Below are positions 9,288 through 19,592 of a stretch of DNA of 60,927 nucleotides, one piece after another. Every line of letters begins with the position of its first letter. Within the stretch, counting starts at the first letter, position 1. The notes beneath the pieces were generated by a model. The model saw only the letters and a list, made by a program, of their open reading frames with translations, was not told the DNA's origin and did no database searches. The stretch is taken from the NCBI RefSeq assembly GCF_001270745.1, contig NZ_LFXL01000045.1, positions 1 to 60,927 on the forward strand, in the 5' to 3' direction. Source of the DNA: Jiangella muralis. Lineage in GTDB: Bacteria; Actinomycetota; Actinomycetes; Jiangellales; Jiangellaceae. A program made the translations under genes and the position numbers.

Positions 9288-9323
9288 GGACACAGTAGTG
9301 CAATAGCACATCGCACTGTGTCC
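9288..9323. promoter_or_regulatory. Inverted-repeat operator before the peptide transporter operon
   Basis: Perfect 9-bp arms GGACACAGT (9288-9296) and ACTGTGTCC (9315-9323) flank 18 bases. Between and across them lies GTGCAATAGCACATCGCAC (9298-9316), which matches the shared 19-bp motif at about 14 positions. The rest of the 9017-9477 gap holds no convincing gene; it must contain the divergent promoters for protease copy 3 and the transporter. Confidence 0.55.
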
Positions 9324-9477
9324 GCTCTGATGGTTAGATCTGTGCTCTGTGGTGCCGCGGAAGACCCGTGCCGGTCGTGGGTTCCGGGGTGCCACAAGCG
9401 TACTGAGCGTCCCGACGCCAGATCCGCGAGCCGGCCGCCCCCCTCGGCTCTGTCGCATGTCGAACCAAGGAGGACCA

Positions 9478-11154
9478 ATGCGTGTGCACCGCAAGGCAGG
9501 GCGACTCGTCGCCCTCACCGCCGCCGTAGGGCTGCTGGTCGCAGCCTGTGGCGGCGACGACTCTGGCTCGGGTGACACCGGCAGCGACGACGGCGGCGAC
9601 CCGAAGACCTTCATCTTCGGCGCGTCCGACGACCCGAAGACCCTCGACGCCGCGTACGTCTCGGACGGCGAGTCGTTCCGGGTGATCTTCCAGATCTACG
9701 AGACCCTCGTCCAGCTCGAGCCGGGCACGACCGAGGTGGCGCCCGGCCTGGCCGAGGAGTGGGAGGTCAGCGACGACGGCCTCACCTACACCTTCAACCT
9801 GCGCGAGGGCGTCTCGTTCCACGACGGCGAGCCGTTCAACGCCGAGGCGGTCTGCTACAACTTCGACCGCTGGTACAACTTCACCGGCCCCGCGCAGAGC
9901 GGTGACGTCACCTACTACTGGCAGACGGTGTTCGGTGGCTTCGCCACCAAGGAGGTCGAGTCCGCGCCCGACACCAGCCGCTACCAGTCCTGCGCGGCGA
10001 CCGACGAGCTCACCGCCACGCTGACGCTGACGGAGCCGTCGTCGGCGCTGCTGGCCGGCCTGGTGCTCCCGGCGTTCGCCATCGCCAGCCCGAAGGCGAT
10101 CGAGGAGGGCGGCACCGACATCGTCGCGTCCGGCGACTCGTTCACCTACAGCGGCGGCTTCGGCTCCGAGGTGGTGGCCGGTACCGGCCCGTTCGAGTTC
10201 GTCAGCTGGGACCGCGGCGAGAGCCTGGTCCTGGAGCGCAACGAGGACTACTGGGGCGACGCGCCCGCGCTGGACGAGATCATCTTCCGGCCGATCGCCG
10301 ACCCGACCGCCCGCCTCCAGGCGCTGCAGGCCGGTGAGATCGACGCCTACGAGGGCGTCAACGCCGCCGACATCGGCGCCATCGAGAGCAACGGCGACCA
10401 GGTCGTCGAGCGCCCGGCGTTCAACGTCGGCTACGTCGGCTTCAACAACAAGCTGCCGATCTTCCAGAACGAGAAGATCCGCCAGGCCATCGCGCACGCG
10501 CTGAACCGGCAGGGGCTGCTCGACGCCGCGTACCCGGAGGGCGCCGTCGTCGCCAACCAGTTCCTCCCGCCGGACCAGTGGGGCTACAACGACAGCGTCG
10601 AGGGCTACGAGTACGACCCGGACCTCGCCCGTCAGCTGATCCAGGAGTCCGGCGAGACGAACCTGACGCTGGAGTTCTGGTACCCGTCGGACGTGTCGCG
10701 GCCGTACATGCCGGACCCGCAGGCCGTGTACGAGTCCTTCGCCGCCGACCTGCAGGCCGTCGGCTTCACCATCGTCCCGAAGACGGTGCCGTGGACGCCC
10801 GACTACCTGCAGAACATCCAGGGCGACGGCCTCGGCCAGCTGCACCTGCTGGGCTGGACCGGCGACTACGCCGACCCGGACAACTTCGTCGGCACGTTCT
10901 TCCGCCAGGATCGCCCGGAGTTCGGTTTCACCGACCCGGCCATCCAGAGCAAGCTGAACGAGGCCCTCGGGATGACCGACCAGGCCGAGCGAGAGACGCT
11001 GTACCAGGAGATCAACCAGCTGCTGTACGACTACATCCCTGGCGTTCCGTTCGTCCACAACCAGCCGCTGCTCGCGCTCGCCGGTGATGTCACGGGCTAC
11101 ACCCCGTCGCCGGTCAGCCTCGAGTACTTCAAGCTGGTCGACATCGAGGGCTGA
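9478..11154 (+). CDS. Peptide ABC transporter substrate-binding lipoprotein
   Basis: The 558-residue protein has a lipobox (LLVAAC, Cys24) and the family 5 solute-binding domain seen in DppA and OppA, including GLAEEWEVSDDGLTYTFNLR and the DPDNFVGTFF block near the C-terminus. It captures peptides outside the membrane and hands them to the permeases encoded next. The ATG at 9478 follows AAGGAGG. It heads a run of tightly spaced plus-strand genes leading into hydroxyproline catabolism, so hydroxyproline-containing peptides are the likely cargo. Nickel or other ligands are also bound by this family, but the context argues for peptides. Confidence 0.92.
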   Translation: MRVHRKAGRLVALTAAVGLLVAACGGDDSGSGDTGSDDGGDPKTFIFGASDDPKTLDAAYVSDGESFRVIFQIYETLVQLEPGTTEVAPGLAEEWEVSDDGLTYTFNLREGVSFHDGEPFNAEAVCYNFDRWYNFTGPAQSGDVTYYWQTVFGGFATKEVESAPDTSRYQSCAATDELTATLTLTEPSSALLAGLVLPAFAIASPKAIEEGGTDIVASGDSFTYSGGFGSEVVAGTGPFEFVSWDRGESLVLERNEDYWGDAPALDEIIFRPIADPTARLQALQAGEIDAYEGVNAADIGAIESNGDQVVERPAFNVGYVGFNNKLPIFQNEKIRQAIAHALNRQGLLDAAYPEGAVVANQFLPPDQWGYNDSVEGYEYDPDLARQLIQESGETNLTLEFWYPSDVSRPYMPDPQAVYESFAADLQAVGFTIVPKTVPWTPDYLQNIQGDGLGQLHLLGWTGDYADPDNFVGTFFRQDRPEFGFTDPAIQSKLNEALGMTDQAERETLYQEINQLLYDYIPGVPFVHNQPLLALAGDVTGYTPSPVSLEYFKLVDIEG

Positions 11155-11161
11155 TCGACAC

Positions 11162-12166
11162 GTGCTGAGATTCATCGTCCGGCGCCTTCTCCTGCTCGTC
11201 CCGATCCTGCTGGGTCTGTCGGTCCTGCTGTTCGCATGGGTCCGCGCCCTTCCCGGCGGTCCGGCACAGGCACTGCTGGGAGAACGGGCCACGCCGGAGG
11301 CCGTCGCGGCGATCGAATCGCAGCTGGGCCTGGACCGCCCGCTCTGGGAGCAGTACCTCCAGTTCCTGGGGCGGGCCGTCCGGCTCGACTTCGGCGCGTC
11401 GCTGCAGACCGGGCAGCCGGTCATCGACGAGATGGTGCGCCGGTTCCCGGCCACCATCGAGCTGGCGCTCGCGGCGCTGCTGATCGCCGTCGCCGTCGGG
11501 ATCCCGCTCGGGTACCTGGCGGCCCGGCGCTACGGCACCTGGATCGACAGCCTCGCGGTGACGGGGTCGCTGCTCGGCGTGACGATCCCGATCTTCTTCC
11601 TGGCGTACCTCCTCAAGTACGCCTTCTCGGTCGAGCTCGGCTGGCTGCCCACGGCCGGCCGGGCCGACCCGAGGGCCCGGGCGGAGCATCCCACCGGGTT
11701 CTACGTCCTCGACGGCATCGTCACCGGGAACCTGGGCGCCAGCTGGGACGCCATCCAGCACCTGATCCTGCCGGCGCTGGCGCTGGCGTCGATCCCGCTC
11801 GCGGTGATCGTCCGCATCACCCGGGCGTCGGTCCTCAACGTCGTCAACGAGGACTACGTGCGCACCGCCGAGGCCAAGGGCCTGCTGCCGGGCACGATCA
11901 CCCGGCGGCACGTGCTGAAGAACGCGATGCTGCCGGTCACGACCGTCATCGGCCTGCAGCTCGGCGTCCTGCTGGCCGGCGCCGTGCTCACCGAGACCGT
12001 GTTCGCGTTCGCCGGCGTCGGCAAGTTCATGGCCGACGCGATCGTGCAACGCGACTTCCCGACCATTCAGGGGTTCATCCTGGTCATCGCCGTCGTGTAC
12101 GTCGTCATCAACATGATCGTCGACCTGACGTACGGGTTGCTCGATCCGCGGGTGAGGGTCTCATGA
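11162..12166 (+). CDS. Peptide ABC transporter permease (DppB type)
   Basis: The 334-residue membrane protein begins [18 protein letters not shown], the usual DppB start, and has about six transmembrane segments with the ABC-permease EAA region (around VRTAEAKGL). The start is GTG at 11162, eight bases after the stop of the binding-protein gene, with GAGGG upstream. The stop overlaps the ATG of the second permease (ATGA). It forms half of the membrane channel. A DppB assignment is secure; fine substrate specificity cannot be read from the permease. Confidence 0.92.
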   Translation: MLRFIVRRLLLLVPILLGLSVLLFAWVRALPGGPAQALLGERATPEAVAAIESQLGLDRPLWEQYLQFLGRAVRLDFGASLQTGQPVIDEMVRRFPATIELALAALLIAVAVGIPLGYLAARRYGTWIDSLAVTGSLLGVTIPIFFLAYLLKYAFSVELGWLPTAGRADPRARAEHPTGFYVLDGIVTGNLGASWDAIQHLILPALALASIPLAVIVRITRASVLNVVNEDYVRTAEAKGLLPGTITRRHVLKNAMLPVTTVIGLQLGVLLAGAVLTETVFAFAGVGKFMADAIVQRDFPTIQGFILVIAVVYVVINMIVDLTYGLLDPRVRVS

Positions 12167-13098
12167 GCGTCAACGAGGTGGTCGCAGGCGAGCCGGGCGG
12201 ACCGGCCCCGGCCCCGACGGAGGCGGCCGCGCGGCCGCCGTCCAGCCTGGGCCGCGAGGCGCTGCGCCGGCTGGTGCGCACCCCGATGGCGGTCGTGGGC
12301 ATGGCGCTCATCGCCGTCTTCGTCCTGGTCGCGATCTTCGCGCCGCTGATCGCGCCGTACTCCCCCACAGACAACTCCTGGCTGGACCAGGTCCGCCCGG
12401 GCCAGTACCCGGGCCCGTCCGCCGAGCACTGGCTGGGCATCGACCCGCTCGGCCGCGACGTGTTCTCCCGGATCATCTACGGCGCCCGGCAGTCGCTGCT
12501 GATCGGCGTCGTCGCGCTGGCGCTGGGCGCCGTCGCCGGCATCGCGCTGGGCGTGCTGGCCGGCGCGTTCGGCGGCTGGGTCGACACCGTCGTCATGCGC
12601 TTCGTCGACATCATGCTGTCGGTGCCCGGCCTGCTGTTCGCCATCGCCGTCGCCGCGATGCTCGGCCAGAGCCTCACCTCGGTGATGATCGCGATCGCCG
12701 TGGTGAACGTGCCGATCTTCGCCCGGCTGCTGCGCGGCGAGATGCTCGGGCAACGTGGCGCCGACTACGTGCTGGCGGCGCGGTCGCTGGGCATCTCGCG
12801 CTCGGCGATCGTGTTCCGGCACGTGCTGCCGAACTCGTTCACCCCGGTCATCGTGCAGGGCACGCTGACGCTGGCGCTGGCCATCGTCGAGGCGGCCGGC
12901 CTGGCCTTCCTCGGCCTGTCCGGCAGCGACCCGTCGGCGCCCGAGTGGGGGCGCATGCTCACCGACGCGCAGGAGACGCTGACGTCGGCGCCCATGCTGG
13001 CGATCTACCCCGGCCTGGCCATCGTCCTCGCCGCGCTCGGCTTCACCCTGGTGGGCGAGTCGCTGCGCGAGGCCCTCGACCCCAAGTTCCGGCGGTGA
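12163..13098 (+). CDS. Peptide ABC transporter permease (DppC type)
   Basis: The 311-residue protein has a proline- and alanine-rich cytoplasmic N-terminus and then the DppC signature [20 protein letters not shown], followed by about five transmembrane segments and an EAA loop ([21 protein letters not shown]). Its ATG overlaps the preceding stop by four bases, indicating coupled translation. With the DppB-type partner it makes the transmembrane pore of the peptide importer. Confidence 0.92.
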   Translation: MSVNEVVAGEPGGPAPAPTEAAARPPSSLGREALRRLVRTPMAVVGMALIAVFVLVAIFAPLIAPYSPTDNSWLDQVRPGQYPGPSAEHWLGIDPLGRDVFSRIIYGARQSLLIGVVALALGAVAGIALGVLAGAFGGWVDTVVMRFVDIMLSVPGLLFAIAVAAMLGQSLTSVMIAIAVVNVPIFARLLRGEMLGQRGADYVLAARSLGISRSAIVFRHVLPNSFTPVIVQGTLTLALAIVEAAGLAFLGLSGSDPSAPEWGRMLTDAQETLTSAPMLAIYPGLAIVLAALGFTLVGESLREALDPKFRR

Positions 13099-13105
13099 CG
13101 ACTTC

Positions 13106-14122
13106 ATGAGCCTGCTCGAAGTGCGCGACCTCTCGGTCACGTTCACCCGATCCGGCCAGGAGCCGGTGCGCGCCGTCGACGGCGTCAGCTTCGACGTCGC
13201 CGCGGGCCAGTCCGTCGGCATCGTCGGCGAGTCCGGGTCCGGCAAGTCGGTGACGTCGCTGGCCGTCATGGGGCTGCTGCCGTCGCGCGGCGTCCAGGTG
13301 GGCGGCACCGTCACGCTGGACGGCAACGAGCTGACCGACATGGACCAGCGCGCCCTGCGCGACATCCGCGGCCGCGACGTCGCGATGATCTTCCAGGACC
13401 CGATGACGTCGCTGAACCCGGTGGTCACCAACGGCAGGCAGCTGGTCGAGGTGCTGACCCGGCACGCCGGGCTGAGCAAGGGCGAGGCGAAGGCCGAGGC
13501 CGAGCAGCTGCTGCGCCGCGTCGGCATCCCCGACCCGGTCCGGCGGCTCGGCGAGTACCCGCACCAGCTCTCCGGCGGCATGCGCCAGCGGGTGATGATC
13601 GCCATCGCGATCGCCTGCCGGCCGAAGCTGCTGATCGCGGACGAGCCGACGACGGCGCTCGACGTCACCATCCAGGCGCAGATCCTGGACCTGCTGCGCA
13701 CGCTGGTGGCCGAGAGCGGCTGCGGGATGATCATGATCACCCACGACCTCGGCGTCGTGGCCGGCCTCTGCGACGACGTCCACGTCATGTACTCCGGCCG
13801 CATCGTCGAGTCGGCGGGGACGAAGGACCTGTTCGCCCGGCCGTCGCACCCGTACACCGACGGTCTGTTGCAGTCCATCCCGCGCATCGACGACGACGAT
13901 CCGGCCGACCTGCTGCACACCATCCCCGGCTCCGCCCGCGACACCGTCGCGTGGGACCGTGGGTGCGCCTTCCAGCCGCGCTGCGCGCGGGCGGTGGCCG
14001 AGTGCCTGTCCGGGCCGCCGGCGGTGACCGAGCTCGGCACGCCGATCGTGCCGCATCCGGTCCGCTGCCTGCGGCCGGTCGGCCAGGACGTGAGCCTGCA
14101 CGAAGGGAACGTGGCCCGGTGA
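13106..14122 (+). CDS. Peptide ABC transporter ATPase (DppD type)
   Basis: The 338-residue ATPase shows Walker A GESGSGKS (41-48), signature LSGGMRQR, Walker B LLIADEPT and the C-terminal oligopeptide-transporter domain with conserved cysteines ([16 protein letters not shown]). It starts seven bases after the DppC-type gene and its stop overlaps the GTG of the next ATPase. It energises peptide import together with that partner; DppD and DppF types normally form a heterodimer. Confidence 0.92.
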   Translation: MSLLEVRDLSVTFTRSGQEPVRAVDGVSFDVAAGQSVGIVGESGSGKSVTSLAVMGLLPSRGVQVGGTVTLDGNELTDMDQRALRDIRGRDVAMIFQDPMTSLNPVVTNGRQLVEVLTRHAGLSKGEAKAEAEQLLRRVGIPDPVRRLGEYPHQLSGGMRQRVMIAIAIACRPKLLIADEPTTALDVTIQAQILDLLRTLVAESGCGMIMITHDLGVVAGLCDDVHVMYSGRIVESAGTKDLFARPSHPYTDGLLQSIPRIDDDDPADLLHTIPGSARDTVAWDRGCAFQPRCARAVAECLSGPPAVTELGTPIVPHPVRCLRPVGQDVSLHEGNVAR

Positions 14123-15252
14123 GCCTGCTCCAAGTCCGCGACCTCGAGGTCCACTTCCCGATCAAGGCGGGGACGCTGTTCCAGCGCACCGTCGGCGCCG
14201 TCAAGGCCGTCGACGGCGTCGACCTCGACGTCGAGGCCGGCACGACGTTCGGGCTGGTCGGCGAGTCCGGCTGCGGCAAGTCGACGCTCGGCCGCGCGAT
14301 CATGCGGCTGACCGAGCCGACCAAGGGCTCGGTCACACTGGACGGCCAGGACATCCTGGCGCTCAGCGAGCGGAAGATGCGCGCCGTCCGCCGCCAGTTC
14401 CAGATGGTCTTCCAGGACCCGATGGCCAGCCTCGACCCGCGGCAGAGCGTGGAGTCGATGCTCACCGAGCCGCTGCGGGCGCACAAGTTCCCCGGCGGCT
14501 CGGCGGCGCACGCCAAGCGCATCCGCGAACTGCTCGACGTCGTCGGGCTGCCCGAGTCGGTGGTGAACCGGTACCCGCACGAGTTCTCCGGCGGGCAGCG
14601 GCAGCGCCTCGGCATCGCCCGCGCGCTGGCCCTGAACCCGTCGCTGATCATCGCCGACGAGCCGGTGTCCGCGCTGGACGTGTCGATCCAGGCGCAGGTG
14701 ATCAACCTGCTCAAGGAGCTGCAGGAGCGGTTCTCGCTCACCTACGTCGTCATCGCGCACGACCTCGCCGTCGTCCGGCACATCAGTAAGACCGTCGCCG
14801 TCATGTACCTGGGCGGCATCGTCGAGCAGGCGCCGGCCGCCGACCTCTACGGCCAGCCGCTGCACCCGTACACGCGGGCGCTGATGAGCGCCGTACCGGT
14901 GCCGGACCCGAACGTCGAGGAATCGCGCAACCGCATCCTGCTGCAGGGCGACCTGCCCTCGCCGGCGAACCCGCCGGCCGGCTGCCGGTTCCACACCCGC
15001 TGCCCGTGGAAGCAGGCGGCGAAGTGCGACACCGAGCGGCCGGCACTGCGCGAGCTGCCGTTGGTGGCGCCCGGGCACAAGGTGGCCTGCCACTACGCCG
15101 AGGACATCCTGTCCGGGAAGCTGACGCCGCACGAGGTGCGTCCCGAGGAGGTCGCGCTGACGCCGGCCGCCGACGATCCCGGCAGCATCGAGACGACGGA
15201 GGCGCACGTCGCCGGTGGGCTCACCCCCGGAGGACCGCCCGGTGCCCGCTGA
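14119..15252 (+). CDS. Peptide ABC transporter ATPase (DppF type)
   Basis: The 377-residue ATPase has Walker [10 protein letters not shown] (48-56), signature [15 protein letters not shown] and Walker [15 protein letters not shown], plus the oligopeptide-transporter C-terminal domain with a cysteine motif ([15 protein letters not shown]). The GTG at 14119 overlaps the preceding stop. The C-terminal tail of roughly 50 residues is longer than usual. The next gene's GTG lies inside its 3' end, so transport and hydroxyproline oxidation genes are joined in one operon. Confidence 0.92.
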   Translation: MSLLQVRDLEVHFPIKAGTLFQRTVGAVKAVDGVDLDVEAGTTFGLVGESGCGKSTLGRAIMRLTEPTKGSVTLDGQDILALSERKMRAVRRQFQMVFQDPMASLDPRQSVESMLTEPLRAHKFPGGSAAHAKRIRELLDVVGLPESVVNRYPHEFSGGQRQRLGIARALALNPSLIIADEPVSALDVSIQAQVINLLKELQERFSLTYVVIAHDLAVVRHISKTVAVMYLGGIVEQAPAADLYGQPLHPYTRALMSAVPVPDPNVEESRNRILLQGDLPSPANPPAGCRFHTRCPWKQAAKCDTERPALRELPLVAPGHKVACHYAEDILSGKLTPHEVRPEEVALTPAADDPGSIETTEAHVAGGLTPGGPPGAR

Positions 15253-16381
15253 CACCGCAGACGTCGTGGTGGTCGGCGCCGGCGTCGTCGGCGCGGCCAC
15301 CGCCTGGTACGCCGCGCGGTCCGGGCGCTCCGTCACGGTCGTCGACCGCGGCTCGGTGGCCGGCGGCACGACCGGCGCCGGCGAGGGCAACATCCTGGTC
15401 TCGGACAAGCCGCCGGGCGCCGAGCTGGACCTCGCCCGGCTGTCGTCCGCGCTCTGGCGCGACCTCGCGGTCGAGGTCGGCGGGTTCGAGTACGACACCA
15501 AGGGCGGCCTGGTGGTCGCGTCGACCCCGGCCGGGTTCGACGCCTTGGTCGCGCTGGCGGCCCGGCAGCACGCGGCCGGCGTCGAGACCGTCGTCGTGCC
15601 GGCCGGCGAGCTGGCCGAGCACGAGCCGCACCTGACGCCGTCACTGGCCGGTGGCGTGCTGTACCCCGGCGATGCGCAGGTCCAGCCGATGCTGGCGGCC
15701 GCCCGGCTGCTGCGCGCGGCCCGGACCAAGGGGGCACGGGTGCGCACCGGCGTCGAGGTGACCGGGTTCCTGCGCTCCGGCGACCGCGTGACCGGCGTGC
15801 GGACGACGGCCGGCGACCTGCCCGCAGGCGCCGTCGTCAACGCCGCCGGGACGTGGGGCGGCGAGATCGCCTCGCTGGCCGGCGTCGACGTGCCGGTGCT
15901 GCCACGTCGCGGCTTCATCCTGGTCACCGAGCCGCTGCCGCGCCTCGTCCGGCACAAGGTCTACGCGGCCGAGTACGTCGCCGACGTCGCCAGCGACGAC
16001 GCCGACCTGCAGACGTCGCCGGTCGTCGAGGGCACCGAGGCCGGGCCGATCCTCATCGGCGCCAGCCGTGAGCGGGTCGGCTACGACCGCACGCTGTCCG
16101 TGCGCGTGCTGCGGGCGCTGGCCGCGCAGGCGGTCGCGCTGTTCCCCGTCCTGGCCGGCGTGCAGGTCATCCGCGCCTACCGCGGCTTCCGCCCGTACTG
16201 CCCCGACCACCTGCCGGTGATCGGCGCGGACCCGCGCGCGCCCGGCCTCTTCCACGCGTGCGGGCACGAGGGCGCCGGGATCGGCCTGGCCGCCGCCACC
16301 GGGCGGCTGATCGCCCAGCTCGTCGACGGCGACCGGCCGGAGCTGGACGTGACGCCGTTCCGGCCAGAGCGGTTCGCATGA
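15242..16381 (+). CDS. FAD-dependent D-amino-acid (D-hydroxyproline) dehydrogenase, catalytic subunit
   Basis: The 379-residue flavoprotein of the DAO/glycine-oxidase family has the dinucleotide motif [14 protein letters not shown] at the N-terminus and a C-terminal [18 protein letters not shown] substrate-domain segment. The GTG at 15242 is supported by GGAGGA seven bases upstream. Followed directly by a 2Fe-2S protein and an FAD/NAD-type subunit, it matches the beta subunit of heterotrimeric D-hydroxyproline dehydrogenases (the LhpBEF type described in Pseudomonas). That enzyme turns cis-4-hydroxy-D-proline into pyrroline-4-hydroxy-2-carboxylate. The substrate is inferred from the neighbouring epimerase and deaminase; D-proline is an alternative. 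Confidence 0.85.
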   Translation: MPADTADVVVVGAGVVGAATAWYAARSGRSVTVVDRGSVAGGTTGAGEGNILVSDKPPGAELDLARLSSALWRDLAVEVGGFEYDTKGGLVVASTPAGFDALVALAARQHAAGVETVVVPAGELAEHEPHLTPSLAGGVLYPGDAQVQPMLAAARLLRAARTKGARVRTGVEVTGFLRSGDRVTGVRTTAGDLPAGAVVNAAGTWGGEIASLAGVDVPVLPRRGFILVTEPLPRLVRHKVYAAEYVADVASDDADLQTSPVVEGTEAGPILIGASRERVGYDRTLSVRVLRALAAQAVALFPVLAGVQVIRAYRGFRPYCPDHLPVIGADPRAPGLFHACGHEGAGIGLAAATGRLIAQLVDGDRPELDVTPFRPERFA

Positions 16382-16650
16382 GCGCGGCGTTCGAGTTCGA
16401 CGGGCGCGACATCGCGTTCACCGAAGGGCAGACCGTCGGCGCGGCGCTGGTCGCGGCCGGGGTGCGGTCCTGGCGGACGACCCGGCGCGAGGGCCGCCCG
16501 CGCGGCGTGTTCTGCGGCATCGGCATCTGCTTCGACTGCCTGGTGACCATCGACGACGTCCCCAATCAGCGGGCGTGCCTGGTGCCGGCGGACGCGGACT
16601 CGATCGTCCGCAGCCAGGAAGGAGACGGCCGTGGCCACCTCGCCGTATGA
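16378..16650 (+). CDS. 2Fe-2S protein, small subunit of the D-hydroxyproline dehydrogenase
   Basis: This 90-residue protein has an N-terminal ubiquitin-like beta-grasp (FEFDGRDIAFTEGQTVGAAL) and a cysteine pattern CGIGICFDC followed by a further cysteine in NQRAC, as expected for a plant-type 2Fe-2S cluster. Such small proteins are the gamma subunits of HcnABC-like and hydroxyproline dehydrogenase complexes. Its ATG overlaps the stop of the catalytic subunit (ATGA), and the next subunit starts within its 3' end. It would pass electrons between the two flavin subunits. Confidence 0.87.
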   Translation: MSAAFEFDGRDIAFTEGQTVGAALVAAGVRSWRTTRREGRPRGVFCGIGICFDCLVTIDDVPNQRACLVPADADSIVRSQEGDGRGHLAV

Positions 16651-18016
16651 CGTCGCCGTCGTGGGCGCCGGCCCGGCCGGGCTGGCCGCCGCCGCGGCAG
16701 CGCTCGCGGGTGGGGCGCGCGTCGCCCTGATCGACGCCGGACGGCAGCCCGGCGGCCAGTACTGGCGGCACCGGCCCGGCGATCTGGGCGCGGTCGCGGA
16801 CCTCCACCACGACCTGGGCGCCTTCCGTGCGCTGGTCGCCGGTGTCGCGGGTGCGGTCAGGTACTTCGGCCAGCACGTGTGGAACGTCTCGGGCTCGGCA
16901 GCCGACGGGTTCGCCGTCCTCACCGCCGAGACCGAGGTGGCCGCCCGGAGCCTGGTGCTCGCCCCCGGCGCGTACGACCGGCAGGTCCCATTCCGCAGCT
17001 GGGACCTGCCGGGCGTGTACACCGCCGGGGGCGCCCAGGCCCTGCTCAAGGGCAACGAGGTGCTCGTCGGCCGGCGCGTCGTCGTCGGCGGCACCGGGCC
17101 GTTCCTGCTGCCGGTGGCGGCCGGGCTGGCCGCCCGCGGCGCGCACGTCGCCGGCGTGTACGAGGCCAACGCCCCGGCCGGCTGGGCCCGGCACACCGCC
17201 GCGGTGCTGCCGGTCGCGGCCAAGCTGACGGAGGGCGCGGGCTACGCCGCCGCGCTGGCCCGGCACCGGGTGCCGTTCCACTCGCGCCGGGCCGTCGTCG
17301 CGGCGCACGGCGAGCAGGCCGTCGAGGCCGTCACCGTCGCGAAGCTGGACCGCGAGTGGCGCATCGTGCCCGGCTCGGAGCGGATCGTCGAGTGCGACGC
17401 CGTCGCGGTCGGCTGGGGGTTCACGCCGCAGCTGGAGCTGCCGCTCGCGCTCGGCGTCGCCACCCGCGTCGACGCCGACGGCTCGCTCGTCGTCGAGGTC
17501 GACGAGCGGCAGCGGACGTCGGTGCCCGGCGTCTACGTCGCCGGCGAGGCCTGCGGCGTCGGCGGGGCGCCGCTGGCCGTCGCCGAGGGCGAGATCGCCG
17601 GGACGGCGGCCGTCGCGGCCCCCGTGCCGGCCCGGCTGCGCCGCCGCCGGCGGGCGCTGCGCCGGTTCGCCGCCGCCATGCACGCCGTCCACCCGGTGCG
17701 CGACGGCTGGCAGAGCTGGCTGGGCGACGACACCCTGGTCTGCCGGTGCGAGGAGGTGACCGCGGGCGAGGTGCGGGCCGCGGTCGACGACCTCGGCGCG
17801 ACCGACGCACGGACCGCGAAACTGCTGAGCCGAGCCGGCATGGGATGGTGTCAGGGACGGGTGTGTGGCTACGCCACCGCCTGCCTGACCGCGTCGGCCT
17901 CTGGATCAGCCACAGTGTCGGCGCTCGACCTACAGGGGGTGAGCGAACGGCCGATCGCCGTTCCGATCTCGCTCGGCCGGCTGGCGGGCGACGCCGGCCA
18001 CACCGGACAACAGTGA
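16631..18016 (+). CDS. FAD/NAD-type oxidoreductase with BFD 2Fe-2S domain, alpha subunit of the dehydrogenase
   Basis: The 461-residue protein starts with a Rossmann motif (VAVVGAGPAGLAAAA), has a second nucleotide-binding segment (RRVVVGGTGPFLLP), and ends in a BFD-like 2Fe-2S domain with Cys371, Cys373, Cys407 and Cys412 (CRCEE and GWCQGRVC). This matches the alpha subunit of heterotrimeric amine or D-hydroxyproline dehydrogenases. The GTG at 16631 follows AAGGAG and overlaps the small-subunit gene by 20 bases. It likely relays electrons to an acceptor. The next gene is 105 bases away behind its own promoter. Confidence 0.88.
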   Translation: MATSPYDVAVVGAGPAGLAAAAAALAGGARVALIDAGRQPGGQYWRHRPGDLGAVADLHHDLGAFRALVAGVAGAVRYFGQHVWNVSGSAADGFAVLTAETEVAARSLVLAPGAYDRQVPFRSWDLPGVYTAGGAQALLKGNEVLVGRRVVVGGTGPFLLPVAAGLAARGAHVAGVYEANAPAGWARHTAAVLPVAAKLTEGAGYAAALARHRVPFHSRRAVVAAHGEQAVEAVTVAKLDREWRIVPGSERIVECDAVAVGWGFTPQLELPLALGVATRVDADGSLVVEVDERQRTSVPGVYVAGEACGVGGAPLAVAEGEIAGTAAVAAPVPARLRRRRRALRRFAAAMHAVHPVRDGWQSWLGDDTLVCRCEEVTAGEVRAAVDDLGATDARTAKLLSRAGMGWCQGRVCGYATACLTASASGSATVSALDLQGVSERPIAVPISLGRLAGDAGHTGQQ

Positions 18017-18042
18017 CATTTCACATGTCACTAAGATATTCT
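18012..18042 (+). promoter_or_regulatory. Promoter with perfect-armed operator before the semialdehyde dehydrogenase gene
   Basis: AGTGACAT and ATGTCACT form a perfect 8-bp inverted repeat around five bases (18012-18032). The left arm contains a -35-like GTGACA (18013-18018), with TATTCT at 18037-18042 after an 18-base spacer. The palindrome is the best example of the 19-bp motif seen before pucR, and a repressor or activator bound there would overlap the promoter. Confidence 0.6.
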
Positions 18043-18121
18043 GTAGGAAGCACACGACGACGTCCGGCGCCCGGCGGACCTCTCGTCGACTCACCCCGCA
18101 CCGAACCTGGAAGGCTCATGC

Positions 18122-19552
18122 ATGTCTGACGTCGATCACGCCGTCGGCGCCGCCGCCGAGGCAGCAGCGCCGTTCGAGCAGGCCGGCCGCGTCCGCCGGG
18201 CCGACGCTCTCGACGCCGTCGCCGCCGCGCTCGAGGACGACCGCGACGCCATCGTCTCCACCGCCGACGCCGAGACCGGGCTGGGCAGCACCCGGCTGAA
18301 CGGCGAGCTCACCCGCACCACGTACCAGCTGCGGCTGTTCGGCGAGGTGCTGCGCGAGGGCTCGTACACCGAGGCCACCATCGACCACGCCGGCGACACC
18401 CCGATGGGCCCGAAGCCCGACCTGCGCCGCATGCTCGTGCCGGTCGGCGTCGTCGGTGTCTTCGGCGCGTCCAACTTCCCGCTCGCGTTCAGCGTGCCCG
18501 GCGGCGACACCGCATCCGCGCTGGCGGCCGGCTGCCCCGTCGTCGTCAAGGCGCACCCGTCGCACCCCGAGACCAGCCGGCGCACCTTCGCCGCCATGCG
18601 GGCCGGGCTGGCCGAGGCCAAGCTGCCCGAGGGCACGCTCGGCCTGGTCGAGGGCCTGGAAGCCGGCACCGCACTGGTCCAGCACCCCGACGTCCGCGCC
18701 GTCGGCTTCACCGGCTCCACCCGCGGCGGCCGGGCGCTGGCCGACCTCGCCGCCGCGCGGCCGCAGCCCATCCCGTTCTACGGCGAGCTCGGCAGCCTGA
18801 ACCCGCTGGTCGTGACGCCCGAGGTGGCGGACGGCCAGGCGCAGGAGTTCGCCGCCGGCTACGTCGGCTCCATCACCATGGGCGTCGGCCAGTTCTGCAC
18901 CAAGCCGGGGCTGCTGTTCGCGCCCGCCGGCGCCGACGAGCTGCGGGCCGCGCTGGGCGCGAAGCTGGCCGAGGTGCCGGCCGGGCGCATGCTCAACGAC
19001 TCCATCCGCGACGCCTACCAGGCCGAGACCGAACGGCGGCGCGCCGACGACCGGCTGCGCACGCTCGGCGACGGCCAGGGCGACGACCCCGCGCTCGGCC
19101 GTCCGGCGCTGTTCTCCGTCGCCGCCGCCGACCTCGACGCCGAGCTGCTCGAAGAGTGCTTCGGCCCGACCGCGCTGGTCATCGAGTACCGCGACACCGA
19201 CGAACTGCTGGCCGCGCTGGACCGACTCGAGGGCCAGCTGACCGCGACCATCCACGCCGGCGACGGCGAGACCGACCTGGTCGGCCGGCTGCACACCACC
19301 CTGCGGCAACGGGCCGGCCGGCTGCTGTTCGGCGGCTTCCCGACCGGCGTCGCCGTCACGTGGGCCATGCAGCACGGCGGGCCGTACCCGTCGGCCAGCC
19401 TCAGCACACACACCTCCGTCGGGCCGACGTCGATCCGCCGGTGGCTGCGCCCGATCTCGTATCAGAACGCGCCCGAGCACGTGCTTCCCGAGGAGCTGCG
19501 CGAGGCGAATCCGGGCATTCCGCGGCGCGTGGACGGCATTCTCCAGACCTAG
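18122..19552 (+). CDS. Aldehyde dehydrogenase, probable 2-oxoglutarate semialdehyde dehydrogenase
   Basis: The 476-residue enzyme has the ALDH catalytic set: Asn118 in FGASNFP, Glu222 in GELGSLNP and nucleophile Cys259 in GQFCTKPG. It resembles the NADP-dependent group that oxidises 2,5-dioxopentanoate (2-oxoglutarate semialdehyde) to 2-oxoglutarate, the last step of hydroxyproline, L-arabinose and sugar-acid breakdown. The ATG at 18122 follows GGAAGG; an overlapping ATG two codons back is out of frame. It sits between the dehydrogenase and deaminase genes of the pathway, which fits this role closely. The oxidised aldehyde could also come from pentose oxidation, but the local context is hydroxyproline. 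Confidence 0.88.
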   Translation: MSDVDHAVGAAAEAAAPFEQAGRVRRADALDAVAAALEDDRDAIVSTADAETGLGSTRLNGELTRTTYQLRLFGEVLREGSYTEATIDHAGDTPMGPKPDLRRMLVPVGVVGVFGASNFPLAFSVPGGDTASALAAGCPVVVKAHPSHPETSRRTFAAMRAGLAEAKLPEGTLGLVEGLEAGTALVQHPDVRAVGFTGSTRGGRALADLAAARPQPIPFYGELGSLNPLVVTPEVADGQAQEFAAGYVGSITMGVGQFCTKPGLLFAPAGADELRAALGAKLAEVPAGRMLNDSIRDAYQAETERRRADDRLRTLGDGQGDDPALGRPALFSVAAADLDAELLEECFGPTALVIEYRDTDELLAALDRLEGQLTATIHAGDGETDLVGRLHTTLRQRAGRLLFGGFPTGVAVTWAMQHGGPYPSASLSTHTSVGPTSIRRWLRPISYQNAPEHVLPEELREANPGIPRRVDGILQT

Positions 19553-19592
19553 ATTTTGCCCACCTGGACCCGTTGGTCCCATTCTCCACACA

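Noticed and set aside
9122..9478. A 118-codon minus-strand frame in the gap before the peptide transporter
   Set aside because: It covers the promoter and operator region, has mixed codon use and no recognisable domain or ribosome site.
12067..15957. A 1296-codon minus-strand frame opposite the peptide transporter genes
   Set aside because: The plus strand carries complete permease and ATPase signatures with overlapping start and stop codons; the minus translation is low-complexity.
18118..18120. An ATG two codons before the semialdehyde dehydrogenase start
   Set aside because: It is out of frame with the enzyme; the in-frame ATG at 18122 fits the ribosome site.
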